DNA of 64,000 nucleotides. Source: Luteococcus sp038433135 (GTDB lineage Bacteria > Actinomycetota > Actinomycetes > Propionibacteriales > Propionibacteriaceae). This document shows, piece after piece, positions 8,423-16,323 of this stretch (within the stretch, counting starts at the first letter, position 1; every line of letters begins with the position of its first letter). Both the position numbers and the translations under genes were made by a program. Under the pieces are notes generated by a model that worked only from the letters and a program-made list of their open reading frames with translations, was not told the origin of the DNA and made no database searches. The DNA is taken from NCBI RefSeq assembly GCF_038433135.1, contig NZ_JBCDMV010000026.1:1-64000 (forward strand), written 5' to 3'.

Positions 8423-9384
8423 GCCGGCTGGCCTTCCTGGTTGTCGGGGCCCTGGGAGCCGCCCAGGAGGTGATAGAGGACGCTCATCCGCACGGCCACA
8501 CCGGCCGAGACCTGGTTGAGCACCAGCGAGTTGACGCTGTCGGCGGCCTCGCTGGAGATCTCCAACCCGCGGTTCATCGGGCCGGGGTGCATGATGCCGA
8601 CGCCGGGCTTCAGGTTCTGCAGTCGGCCGGCGGTCAACCCCCAGCCGTCGATGTACTCCCGCTCGCTGGGGAAGAAGCCGGAACTCATCCGCTCCCGCTG
8701 CACCCGCAGCATCATCGCGATGTCGGCCCGGGCCAGGGCCTCGTCGAAGCTGTCGACGATCTCCACCGGCCAAGTACTGGCGCCGGTGGGCATCAGCGTC
8801 GGGGGAGCGCACAGCAGCACCGTCGCCCCCAGGGTGTTGAGCAGGCTGACATTGCTGCGCACCACCCGGGAGTGCAGCAGGTCGCCGGTGATGGCGACGG
8901 TGCGGCCCTCGAAGTTGTCCACGTCACCGCCGTCCAGTGACCGGAAGTGCTGCCGGATGGAGTAGCTGTCCAGCAGCGCCTGAGTGGGGTGCTCGTGGGC
9001 GCCGTCACCGGCATTGACGATGCTGGCGCGCACCCAGCCGGCGGCCTGCTGCACGGTGCCGGAGCCGGCATGCCGGATCACGAAGCAGTCGACGCCCATC
9101 GAGTCCAGGGTCAACAGCGTGTCCTTCATCGACTCGCCCTTGCTGACGCTCGAACCCTTGGCGGAGACATTGATGGTGTCCGCACTCATCCACTTGCCGG
9201 CGATCTCGAAGGAGGTGCGGGTGCGGGTGGAGTCCTCGAAGAAGAGGTTGATGATGGTGCGGCCGCGCAGGGCGGGGATCTTCTTCACCTCCCGGCCCTG
9301 GATGTCGTGCATCTGTTCCGCGAGGTCCAGGATGCTCAGCGCGGTGCTGCGGTCAAGGTCGCTGGCGGCCAGCAGGTGCTTCAT
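8419..9384 (-). CDS. pyrB: Aspartate carbamoyltransferase catalytic subunit
   Basis: A 321-residue enzyme that joins carbamoyl phosphate and aspartate in pyrimidine synthesis. The carbamoyl-phosphate-binding FFEDSTRTR lies at about 48-56, a SVSKGES loop near 79-85 and HPTQALLD at about 132-139. The length is normal for the catalytic chain, and no regulatory chain gene is nearby, as usual in actinobacteria. Its ATG overlaps the end of pyrR by 4 nt, and its own stop overlaps the pyrC start, so all three are translated from one message. Confidence 0.96.
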   Translation of the reverse strand: MKHLLAASDLDRSTALSILDLAEQMHDIQGREVKKIPALRGRTIINLFFEDSTRTRTSFEIAGKWMSADTINVSAKGSSVSKGESMKDTLLTLDSMGVDCFVIRHAGSGTVQQAAGWVRASIVNAGDGAHEHPTQALLDSYSIRQHFRSLDGGDVDNFEGRTVAITGDLLHSRVVRSNVSLLNTLGATVLLCAPPTLMPTGASTWPVEIVDSFDEALARADIAMMLRVQRERMSSGFFPSEREYIDGWGLTAGRLQNLKPGVGIMHPGPMNRGLEISSEAADSVNSLVLNQVSAGVAVRMSVLYHLLGGSQGPDNQEGQPA

Positions 9385-9980
9385 CGGGTGCCCTTTGCAG
9401 CGTCGGGGGTGGTGCGTTGGATGGTCACGAGGTCTTCGCCGTCGTGTTCGGCCAGGTGAACGGCGACCCGTTCGTCCTTGCCGGTGCCGATCCGCAGCCC
9501 GACGACGTCCGCCTGCAGCGGCAGTTCCCGGTGTCCACGGTCCACCAGGGTGGCCAGCATCACCCGGGCCGGGCGGCCGATGTCCTTGAGTGCGTCCAGC
9601 GCCGCCAGGATGGTGCGGCCGGAGTACAGCACGTCGTCCACCAGCAGCACGGTGCGTCCCTCCACCGGACAGGGAATCCGGCTGCGGCTGGCGGTGCGGG
9701 TGGGGTTGCGGCGCAGGTCGTCGCGGTAGAGCGTGATGTCCAGGTCCCCGACGGGCACCCGGATGCCCTCGATCCGGTTGATCTCGGCGGCCAGCCGGCG
9801 CGAGAGCGGCACGCCGCGGGTGGGGATGCCCAGCACCAGCAGGCTCTCCGCGCCACGGCTCAGTTCGGTCACCTGGTGCGCCATCCGGGTCAGCGCACGC
9901 TGGATCTCGTCGGCATCAAGAATGGTGCGCACCGGCCCGGCGGCATCATCGGGCGGGGTGATAACGGGATCGGTGGTCAC
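9381..9980 (-). CDS. pyrR: Bifunctional pyr operon regulator / uracil phosphoribosyltransferase
   Basis: A 199-residue PRTase-fold protein. The PRPP-binding loop VLLVDDVLYSGRT lies at about 112-124, and the RGVPLSRRLA region near 56 fits PyrR. PyrR proteins bind pyr mRNA in response to UMP/UTP and have weak UPRT activity. The start is a GTG at 9980, preceded by GGAGA seven nt upstream. It is the first gene of pyrRBC, so it would regulate its own operon. The leader is about 50 nt if the TAGATT near 10036 on the minus strand is the -10. Confidence 0.93.
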   Translation of the reverse strand: MTTDPVITPPDDAAGPVRTILDADEIQRALTRMAHQVTELSRGAESLLVLGIPTRGVPLSRRLAAEINRIEGIRVPVGDLDITLYRDDLRRNPTRTASRSRIPCPVEGRTVLLVDDVLYSGRTILAALDALKDIGRPARVMLATLVDRGHRELPLQADVVGLRIGTGKDERVAVHLAEHDGEDLVTIQRTTPDAAKGTR

Positions 9981-10002
9981 AAGCAGATCTCCTGTGGTGG
10001 CC

Positions 10003-10017
10003 GTCCCGACGTGGGAC
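10003..10017 (-). promoter_or_regulatory. Small hairpin in the pyrR leader
   Basis: GTCCC/GGGAC arms (10003-10007 with 10013-10017) lie about 15 nt upstream of the pyrR ribosome-binding site. Position and size would suit PyrR-dependent control of translation, but the published PyrR-binding loop consensus is not recognisable, so this is tentative. Confidence 0.25.
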
Positions 10018-10080
10018 GAGGCCCTCGAATCGGCAATCTATCAAGCCGCGACGCCGGTGTGGGACGTCGCCCGCAAAGCA

Positions 10081-10109
10081 CAGACATTCACCACCCGCTC
10101 CGCTAGGAT
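10081..10109 (+). promoter_or_regulatory. Promoter for a leaderless transcript
   Basis: CAGACA, a 17-nt spacer, then TAGGAT, followed by 7 nt and the ATG at 10117. With this spacing transcription would start at or next to the start codon. No Shine-Dalgarno sequence is present. Confidence 0.55.
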
Positions 10110-10116
10110 CGGCGCC

Positions 10117-10446
10117 ATGAACGCGCTCACCACCCTGCACATTCTGGAGTCCACCTTCCCGGGGTGGCCCGAGTTCACGCCCGTCTCGAACATGCACATG
10201 TTCCTGCTGACGCTGGGCGCGCCGCTGCTGATCGGCCTGGTGGTCACCGGACTGATCGTCGGTACCCACCGCCGCCAGGAACTGCACGCCAGCAATGAGG
10301 CCGCCGGCATGATTGACCCGGCCCCGCGTCGGACCGGCAGCACCGCCGTCGATCCCGGTCGGGCACAGCGAGAGGTGCCCGCTGGTGATCGGGAGCTCGA
10401 CGGCGTCCCCCGTACCGGCTCCCACGCCGCCAACCGAGAGCACTGA
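10117..10446 (+). CDS. Small single-pass membrane protein
   Basis: A 109-residue protein of unknown function, divergent from pyrR. An amphipathic N-terminus is followed by one strong transmembrane helix at about 30-48 (LLTLGAPLLIGLVVTGLIVG). A basic HRRQE segment and a polar, probably disordered, Pro/Gly/Arg-rich tail follow. It appears to be read from a leaderless message, with a TAGGAT -10 box 7 nt before the ATG. A strong 22-bp hairpin terminator follows 30 nt after the stop. I do not recognise a family. Confidence 0.7.
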   Translation: MNALTTLHILESTFPGWPEFTPVSNMHMFLLTLGAPLLIGLVVTGLIVGTHRRQELHASNEAAGMIDPAPRRTGSTAVDPGRAQREVPAGDRELDGVPRTGSHAANREH

Positions 10447-10475
10447 TCTTCCCATCAGTCGACTCCACCACTCAT

Positions 10476-10525
10476 CGCAGGACGGGGGGGTCAACGCACC
10501 AGCTGCGTTGCCCCCCCGTCCTGCG
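10476..10525 (+). terminator. Strong hairpin terminator
   Basis: A 15-bp perfect stem (10476-10490 with 10511-10525), continued by an inner 7-bp stem CAACGCA/TGCGTTG with a single bulged T and a 5-nt loop. It lies 30 nt after the stop at 10446 and is followed by TCTGTT. It could stop transcription in both directions. Confidence 0.8.
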
Positions 10526-10963
10526 TCTGTTCCGGGCGCTGCTGCGGCCGGAATCTCTGCGGGAGGGTGTCACGACGTGAGATGGCTTGGAGTTTCACCG
10601 GCTGATGTGTTTGACTCCGTGGCATGCAGACCGCCGCAGTGCTATACCTCGTGACTCGTCGTCACGTGGATCTGCTGCGCCTCAATGGCTGCATGTGTCA
10701 GATGGCTTGAGCCGCGTCTGACCCCCCGCCCATTGTCTGGGCCACCCGTCCGGCGCGTGACGCCGGGCATCATCTGACCACCCTTTGTTCGTTGGTCACC
10801 TCACCTGCGTGTTGCGCGCCACCTTCCGGCAGCACCACCCACCCCGAGGTGATCTTGTGAACCGGCACACCGAAACCACGGCGCCCAGCCGAGTCCGCCC
10901 GCCCCGCGAGGGCCAGTCCAAGGGCAGTGGGCCGTCGACGGCCGCACCGCATGGGTTGATGCG

Positions 10964-10980
10964 CAACCCTCGCAGGGTTG
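10964..10980. repeat. Dispersed palindrome, CGC core
   Basis: A perfect copy of CAACCCTCGCAGGGTTG, with 7-bp arms around CGC, lying between genes. Further copies or variants are at 12516, 12606, 23178, 23268 and 24355. Confidence 0.7.
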
Positions 10981-11061
10981 GTGGCCGAGGCCTCGAGGGG
11001 CTCGGCCGGCGTGGCCTGGTCTGTGCGCCCGGCAGACCCCGAGCTGGGAAATCAGCCACGG

Positions 11062-11083
11062 TCCCTGAGCTGGTCGAGGGTGT
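11062..11083. repeat. Dispersed repeat (GAGCTGGTCGA type)
   Basis: GTCCCTGAGCTGGTCGAGGGTG is a second member of the TGAGC..GTCGA repeat class (compare 7099-7117). It lies just downstream of the leftward DUF4097 gene. Confidence 0.45.
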
Positions 11084-11094
11084 TCTTCGAATCC

Positions 11095-11886
11095 TCAGGC
11101 GTCGATGAGGGTCACGTCGCCCGATCCCGAGCTGACCCGGATCTCCAAGTGGGGTTGCCCGGGGGCGGGTTCGCCCCGCGGGTCCAGCTGGATGTTGAGG
11201 TCTCCGGTGGCGGTGCTCGCATCGTGCCACAGGGGAAGGGAGCGCTTGGCGCCGATCGTGATGTCGGCGCTACCAGTGCGGGCGGTGACGCTGCCCGCGG
11301 TGAGGCGCCCCACTTCGATGTCACCGGAGCCGCTGGTCAGTTCTCCGGTTCCGGCGAGGGCTTCCAGCCGGATCTCACCCGAGCCGGTCTTGACCCGCAG
11401 GTGGCCGGTGGCCTCGTCGATGCTGACCGCTCCGGAGCCGGTGTCGATCTCTCCACCGGTGCACGTCTGCATGGTGAGGTCGCCGGAGGTGGTCCGGGCG
11501 CGAATCGGGCCGGGTTGGCCCTTGATGGTGATGTCACCACTCTTGCCATCCAGATCCAGGATGGCGTCACTCGGCACACTGATGCTGGCGGTGACGGAGG
11601 CGGTGTGCCCGAAGCGCACCGAGGTACGCCCGATCTGCAGGGCGAATCCCTTGCCCTTGCCAGTGGTGAGCAAGGGAGGGATGGTGACCTCCACCCGGTC
11701 ACCCTTCTGTTCGGCCGAGACGGACTCGTCCAGGTAGCTGGGTTCATCGGCCACCACCTCGATCTCCACCCGGCCGGGAGCGGCGTCGTGGGTGATCTCC
11801 AGATCGGCTTCATGGGCAATCACGGTGAGGTGCACCGGGTCGGTGGTGTCAAAGGTGAAGGTGCGGGTGGTGCGGTCGCTGTTCAT
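11095..11886 (-). CDS. DUF4097-family beta-strand repeat protein
   Basis: A 263-residue protein made of short repeating strands typical of DUF4097/YvlB-type right-handed beta structures. Recurring units such as TTSGDLTMQT, GSGAVSIDEA, GSGEIRLEAL and GSGDIEVGRL occur between residues of about 130 and 200. It has no signal peptide or membrane helix, so it should be cytoplasmic. It lies 102 nt downstream of the ribbon-helix-helix gene on the same strand, so the pair is probably one transcription unit. The biochemical role of the family is not established. Confidence 0.8.
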   Translation of the reverse strand: MNSDRTTRTFTFDTTDPVHLTVIAHEADLEITHDAAPGRVEIEVVADEPSYLDESVSAEQKGDRVEVTIPPLLTTGKGKGFALQIGRTSVRFGHTASVTASISVPSDAILDLDGKSGDITIKGQPGPIRARTTSGDLTMQTCTGGEIDTGSGAVSIDEATGHLRVKTGSGEIRLEALAGTGELTSGSGDIEVGRLTAGSVTARTGSADITIGAKRSLPLWHDASTATGDLNIQLDPRGEPAPGQPHLEIRVSSGSGDVTLIDA

Positions 11887-11988
11887 GGTCCCTCCTTAGG
11901 GGCGGTGGTCGAAGCTGTTGCGAGCGGGGCGCGGCCCAGAGTGGCTCCCGGATGGCGCGGCTGGGCTGGGTGCGGCGGCAATCTCGGG

Positions 11989-12456
11989 CTAGGCCCAGCC
12001 GGTGGCGCGGCGTGAGGTCCTGGGGCTGGTGGGTTGTGGGGCCAGTGACTGGCGGCAGGCCTGGGTGATCCAGCTGTTGAGCGACATGCCCTCGCGTTGG
12101 GCGGCGGCATCGGCTCTTGTCTTGACGCTCTCGGGTAGGCGGAGGGTGATCCGCGAGGTGCCCTCGTCTTCGGTCTCCGATTGCTGTGGTTCTGCCGGTG
12201 GGGGTGCCTCGGTGTTGTTTCGCAGCACCGCGATCACGGGGTCTCGCCCCTCCAGATGTACCTGCACCACGGTGTCCTCGAGTGCCGCGGAGACTTCGGC
12301 GGCGGCCTGCGTGAGCGCCTGGATCAGGGCCAACCGCAGGCTTGGTTCGGCGGCGGTGACCAACTTCTCGGCCACCGTCCTTGTCTGTTCGTCGGCCAGT
12401 GCCGTGGCGCGCTCAAGGTCGGCCCGCACCGCCTCCAGATAGCTGTTCAGCTCCAT
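11989..12456 (-). CDS. Ribbon-helix-helix (HicB/Arc-like) DNA-binding protein
   Basis: A 155-residue protein. The N-terminal two thirds form a helical region with a Val/Ala-rich middle, and an acidic Gln/Glu linker leads to a C-terminal ribbon-helix-helix motif at about 108-145 (SRITLRLPESVKTRADAAA, then GMSLNSWI). This matches Arc/HicB-type antitoxins. The ATG at 12456 is chosen because the promoter-proximal repeats end just upstream and no good start lies above it. Three copies of an 11-bp-spaced CACCA element abut the start codon and suggest autoregulation. Its neighbour is the DUF4097 gene rather than a HicA toxin, so a role as transcription factor of a two-gene unit is more likely than a classical toxin-antitoxin pair. 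Confidence 0.75.
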   Translation of the reverse strand: MELNSYLEAVRADLERATALADEQTRTVAEKLVTAAEPSLRLALIQALTQAAAEVSAALEDTVVQVHLEGRDPVIAVLRNNTEAPPPAEPQQSETEDEGTSRITLRLPESVKTRADAAAQREGMSLNSWITQACRQSLAPQPTSPRTSRRATGWA

Positions 12457-12486
12457 GCACACCAGAATGACACCAGCGTGACACCA
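12457..12486 (-). promoter_or_regulatory. Tandem 11-bp operator-like repeats
   Basis: GCACACCA, TGACACCA and TGACACCA start at 12457, 12468 and 12479, an exact 11-bp period (one helical turn). They cover the region just before the start codon of the RHH gene. RHH repressors typically bind such same-face arrays. An inverted TGGTGTC lies at 12501. Confidence 0.55.
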
Positions 12487-12515
12487 TTGCAAGAGCGGGG
12501 TGGTGTCTTTCGGGT

Positions 12516-12532
12516 GAACCCTGCGAGAGTTG
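12516..12532. repeat. Dispersed palindrome variant, GCG core
   Basis: GAACCCTGCGAGAGTTG, a slightly degraded copy of the palindrome in the opposite orientation (GCG core), upstream of the RHH gene. Confidence 0.5.
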
Positions 12533-12605
12533 CCACCATTGACAGCCATGGGACGCCGTCAGGCGTGCGGCGCGGGTCTGGAGCCCCCCAGCGGGGTTCA
12601 CTGCG

Positions 12606-12622
12606 CAACCCTCGCGGGGTTG
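12606..12622. repeat. Dispersed palindrome variant, CGC core
   Basis: CAACCCTCGCGGGGTTG, one base different from the copy at 10964. It lies 40 nt downstream of the DUF2599 lipoprotein stop codon. Confidence 0.6.
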
Positions 12623-12661
12623 GTGGGACAGCTCCGGCCCCAACGGAGGCGATGCTCGGGT

Positions 12662-13609
12662 TCAGGGATTGCAGCCGGCGGCCATGGTCTCCAGGAAGTT
12701 GGACGCGTCCCGGGCGGCCTCGATGTTCCAGCTGGGCTTGGAACGGGCGACCCCGCTGGTGGGGTGACAGACGAACTGGTTCTTGAGCGATGCGGTGTCC
12801 GGGATGCCGCCTGCCCGGCGTGCCTGGGCCCAGCCCTCGGCGGTGAGCACGGTCAATGGTGCCGTGCGGCCAAGCTCGGTGGGCGTGATCAGCCAGCGCG
12901 GCTTGCCCTGCCAGGATTGCTTGCCCACGGAGGCGACCAGGGCCGTGCCCACGGTGGCGCTCACCCGTACGGCCCGGGAGCGAGGGAGTTGTTGCCCATC
13001 CGCCGGCGCCGCGCTCAGGCGACGACCGGTCACCCGCCACGTCCCGGGAATCGGCGCGCTGCCCGCGACGGTCAAGGTGGGGGCTTCGGCTGCCAGCTTC
13101 AGTTCTCCGGAAGCCGTGCGTACGACGATGGATCCGCCTGGGGCCTCCTCAACCACATCGGTCTTCCCCAGCCCGATGGTGAGCACCGTGCCGGTCAACG
13201 TCAGCCGGGTGTTGGTGTCGGGTAGGGCCACCCCATCCAGCTTCCCGGCGGTGTGCAGCGAGATGTCACCATGTTGCCCGCGCAGCACGATCTGGGGAAG
13301 TGGCTGGTGACTGTACTGCCCGATCGGTGCGGAGCCCGAAGCAGCGCTGGTGGACGGCGAACTGGGGGTCGGAGAACCTGGTGAAGGCGAGGTGCTTCGG
13401 CTTGAGGAGCCAGCGGCCGGCGGGCCGCCGGGACCCTCAGCGGGGGAGGGATCCCCGCAGCCCGCCGGCCCCAGAAGCACCACCCCCGTCAGCAGGGTCG
13501 CGCCTCGCAACCCCGCCGCCAGTCGGAGCGACGGCGACGGCTGGACCCGCGCGGACGCGCCGGGCCGGACGTGATGATCGCCCGGCCCCGCACGCCACTG
13601 CCGGGGCAT
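12662..13609 (-). CDS. Putative lipoprotein with C-terminal DUF2599-like domain
   Basis: A 315-residue exported protein. A long N-terminus leads to a hydrophobic segment ending GPAGC (a lipobox near residue 51), so the true start is probably an internal codon; the ATG at 13609 is kept for lack of a better one. A Pro/Ser linker follows. The last 100 residues (EGWAQARRAG, LKNQFVCH, SKPSWNIEAAR and the terminal AAGCNP) match the DUF2599 pattern with its paired cysteines. It starts 15 nt after the stop of pepN on the same strand and is probably cotranscribed with it. The function is unknown. Confidence 0.72.
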   Translation of the reverse strand: MPRQWRAGPGDHHVRPGASARVQPSPSLRLAAGLRGATLLTGVVLLGPAGCGDPSPAEGPGGPPAAGSSSRSTSPSPGSPTPSSPSTSAASGSAPIGQYSHQPLPQIVLRGQHGDISLHTAGKLDGVALPDTNTRLTLTGTVLTIGLGKTDVVEEAPGGSIVVRTASGELKLAAEAPTLTVAGSAPIPGTWRVTGRRLSAAPADGQQLPRSRAVRVSATVGTALVASVGKQSWQGKPRWLITPTELGRTAPLTVLTAEGWAQARRAGGIPDTASLKNQFVCHPTSGVARSKPSWNIEAARDASNFLETMAAGCNP

Positions 13610-13623
13610 CTGTCTTCGTCCGG

Positions 13624-16227
13624 TCAGGCGCCGACGGCCTGGCAGCGCAAGGCGCGGCGGGCCGCGTCGGACTGCTCCAGCAGCACCCGTCGGACCCCCG
13701 CGGACAGCCCCGGCTCGGCCAGCAGCTCATCCACCCTGCCCAGGAAGGCCTCGTTGGCCACCGGGACGCTCGGGAAGAGCAGCACCAGCGCGTTCTGGCT
13801 GGCGGCGTGACCGCGGGTCTTCCAGATCCCCTCGGAGCCGGAAATGGCCCGGCACAAGGCCAGATACTTCTCGGCATAGGGTGCCAGGAGCTCGCCCTGC
13901 GAATCCCGCCAGAAGGCGCGGCAGATCTGCTCCTGGGTGCCATTGGGCACGTCGGGATCGTCGGCGGCCAGCCGCCAGGCCTCGGCCTTGGCGTCGGCGT
14001 CGGGCAGGCTTGCGCGCGCGGCGGCGGCCCTTTCGGCACCGGAGATGGTCTTGTCCCGCTCGGCCTCGGCGTCGATCTCGGCGGAACCGATCGCTCCCAT
14101 CCGGGCCAGTGCGCAGGTGATCCGCCAGCGCATGTCGGCGTCGATCTGCAGGCCCTCGGGCACTTCCTCGCCGGCCAGCCAAGCCTTCAGCAGCTCGGCT
14201 CCGGCGGGGGAGTCCACCGCGCTGATGATGCCATTGGCAAAGCTGAGCTGGTGGTCGCTGCCGGCCTCGGCGCCCTTCAGCAGCCCGGCGAAACCGGCGG
14301 TCAGTCGGGCCCGGCTGGCGGAGCGCTGGTCGTCGGCCGTGTAGGTGACACCGGCGGCGATCGCCTGGTTGTGCAGGAAGGCGACGGCATTGGGGTCGGT
14401 CTCCGACGCGACCCCCTGCAGCACCAGCGAGATGTAGTCGGCGGCCGGCATTTCGGCGTCGCGGCACATGTCCCAGGCGGCGGCCCAGCAGACGGCGCGG
14501 GCCAGCGGATCGTCCATCTGGTGCACGTGCCCCACCAGGGTGGACAGCGACTTCTCGTCCAGTCGCACCTTGGCATAGGTGAGATCACGGTCATTCAGCA
14601 GCACCAGGTCACCGCGGTGAACGCCCACCAGGGCGGGGATGGCGGTGCGCTCACCGTCGATGTCCACCTCCAGCTCGTGGCTTCGGCCCAGCACCTGGTC
14701 GTCACCGGAACCGGTCAGGGTGAAGATGCCGATCCCCATCCGGTGGGTGCGCAGCGTCGGGTGTTCCGGGTGGGCGGTCTGCACCACGTCGAAGCGAGTG
14801 AACTTGCCCTCGGCATCGACGTCGAAATCGGCCCGCAGGGTGTTGGGACCCGTGGTCTCCAGCCACTGCGCGCTGAACTGCGACAGATCCCGCCCGGAGC
14901 TCTGCTCCAGCGCCTCCAGCAGGTCGCTGAGCTGGGTGTTGCCAAAGGCGTGGTCCTCGAAATACTGCTTGACCCCGGCCAGGAAGGCGTCCTCCCCGAC
15001 GAAGGCCACCAGCTGCTTCAGTACGGAGGCGCCCTTGGCGTAGGTGATGCCGTCAAAGTTCTGCTCCACGGCCTCCAGGTCCACCATGTCCGCGGCGATC
15101 GGGTGGGTGGTGGGCAGCTGGTCCTGCCGGTAGGCCCAGGACTTGCGGCCATTGCAGAAACCGACCCACGGGTCTCCGCCACCGTCGGCCGCGTGGATCT
15201 TGGCCAGGCAGAAGTGGCTGGCCCACTCGGCGAAGCTCTCGTTCAGCCACAGGTCATCCCACCAGGTCATGGTGACCAGGTCGCCGAACCACATGTGCGC
15301 CAGCTCGTGCAGGATGGTGTTGTCCCGGGACTCGTACATCTCCTGCCCGACGCGGGACCGGAAGAGGTATTCGTCGCGGAAGGTGACGCAACCGGCATTC
15401 TCCATGGCGCCGGCATTGAACTCGGGCACGAAGATCTGGTCGTAGCTGCCGAAGGGGTAGGGGAAGCCGAAGCACTCTTCGTAGACGTCGAAGCCACGCT
15501 GGGTGGTGTGCATGATCCGGTCGTCGTCCAGGTATTCCGTCATGGACTGCCGGCACATCACCGAGGCGGGGATCTCGCCCAGTTTGGTCTTCAGACTGTG
15601 TTCGACGCGGTGGTACTCGCCCGCGATCAGGGCGGTGATGTAGGTGGCGACCTTCAGCGTGGGTTCGAACTCCCAGATGCCGTTGCCATTGGCACCCTCG
15701 ACGGGCTCGACGGCCTGCGCATTGCTGACCACCAGCCAGTGCTTGGGAGCGATCACATTCAGCTGGAAGGTGGCCTTCTGGTCGGGCTGCTCGAAGTTGG
15801 CGAACACTCGACGCGCGTCGGCGGTCTCGAACTGGGTGTACAGGTAGACCTTGCCATCGGCGGGGTCGACGAAGCGGTGCAGGCCCTCGCCGGTGTGCGA
15901 GTAGCGGCACAGGGCGGTGACGATCAGCCGGTGCTCGCCGGGCTCGCTGGTGAAGGGCAGCTTGCCATCGGCGAAGGCGGTGGCGTCCACCTCGGTCTCG
16001 TCCAGCCAGGCGTCCAGCACCTCGTCGGCGATCAGGTCGACATGGCTGGCCCCGCCCCGGCTGGTGAAGGTGATCTCGGTGGTGGAGATGAAGGTCTCGG
16101 TCGGCTCGGCGAGCGGCTCGCCGTCCAGCCCCAGCCCGGAGAGGTCAACGGTGACCTGATAGGCGTCGGCGGTGACGACGCGAGAGCGCTGCTGGGCGCC
16201 GGCTCGCGTGATGTTTGCGGTGGTCAT
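13624..16227 (-). CDS. pepN: Aminopeptidase N
   Basis: An 867-residue M1 zinc metallopeptidase that removes N-terminal residues from peptides in the cytoplasm. The exopeptidase motif GAMEN lies at 273-277, zinc ligands HELAH at 307-311 and the third ligand Glu330 in WLNESFAEW, with the 18-residue spacing expected. The length is typical of actinobacterial PepN. It is divergent from the DsbA-like gene at 16324. In Mycobacterium tuberculosis the same pair is adjacent (Rv2466c-Rv2467). Confidence 0.96.
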   Translation of the reverse strand: MTTANITRAGAQQRSRVVTADAYQVTVDLSGLGLDGEPLAEPTETFISTTEITFTSRGGASHVDLIADEVLDAWLDETEVDATAFADGKLPFTSEPGEHRLIVTALCRYSHTGEGLHRFVDPADGKVYLYTQFETADARRVFANFEQPDQKATFQLNVIAPKHWLVVSNAQAVEPVEGANGNGIWEFEPTLKVATYITALIAGEYHRVEHSLKTKLGEIPASVMCRQSMTEYLDDDRIMHTTQRGFDVYEECFGFPYPFGSYDQIFVPEFNAGAMENAGCVTFRDEYLFRSRVGQEMYESRDNTILHELAHMWFGDLVTMTWWDDLWLNESFAEWASHFCLAKIHAADGGGDPWVGFCNGRKSWAYRQDQLPTTHPIAADMVDLEAVEQNFDGITYAKGASVLKQLVAFVGEDAFLAGVKQYFEDHAFGNTQLSDLLEALEQSSGRDLSQFSAQWLETTGPNTLRADFDVDAEGKFTRFDVVQTAHPEHPTLRTHRMGIGIFTLTGSGDDQVLGRSHELEVDIDGERTAIPALVGVHRGDLVLLNDRDLTYAKVRLDEKSLSTLVGHVHQMDDPLARAVCWAAAWDMCRDAEMPAADYISLVLQGVASETDPNAVAFLHNQAIAAGVTYTADDQRSASRARLTAGFAGLLKGAEAGSDHQLSFANGIISAVDSPAGAELLKAWLAGEEVPEGLQIDADMRWRITCALARMGAIGSAEIDAEAERDKTISGAERAAAARASLPDADAKAEAWRLAADDPDVPNGTQEQICRAFWRDSQGELLAPYAEKYLALCRAISGSEGIWKTRGHAASQNALVLLFPSVPVANEAFLGRVDELLAEPGLSAGVRRVLLEQSDAARRALRCQAVGA

Positions 16228-16311
16228 GCGGGTGGTGACCTTTCAGTCGTTGGGGCTTAAATGAGCCTATACCGGTGGCCCACCCGGTCCAATGACCTTG
16301 TCCCGCGCGCC

Positions 16312-16317
16312 TACGCT
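16312..16317 (+). promoter_or_regulatory. -10 box of a likely leaderless transcript
   Basis: TACGCT ends 6 nt before the ATG at 16324, and no Shine-Dalgarno sequence is present. A -35 element is not obvious. Confidence 0.4.
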
Positions 16318-16323
16318 GGTGCC

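Larger units (their letters stand above)
10447..11094. other. 648-bp gap with terminator and repeats, no clear gene
   Basis: It contains the terminator at 10476-10525, one copy of the CAACCCTCGCAGGGTTG palindrome and one GAGCTGGTCGA-type repeat. The short open frames here overlap the repeats and have no convincing ribosome-binding sites or family signature. A GTG at 10858 after GAGGTGATCTT is the only mild candidate. Confidence 0.6.

Noticed and set aside
10858..11108. GTG-started small frame containing a copy of the palindrome and the GAGCTGGTCGA repeat
   Set aside because: Its sequence is largely made of repeat elements and basic low-complexity residues. No family signature.
11989..12456. 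Classical HicAB toxin-antitoxin pair
   Set aside because: No HicA-type small toxin lies next to the RHH gene. The partner is a DUF4097 protein.
11989..12549. Longer form of the RHH protein starting at 12549
   Set aside because: It would run through the operator-like repeats and a palindrome copy. The ATG at 12456 is the better start.
13300..16260. A 986-codon plus-strand frame over the pepN gene
   Set aside because: Antisense shadow of aminopeptidase N, whose zinc motif and full-length family match are clear on the minus strand.
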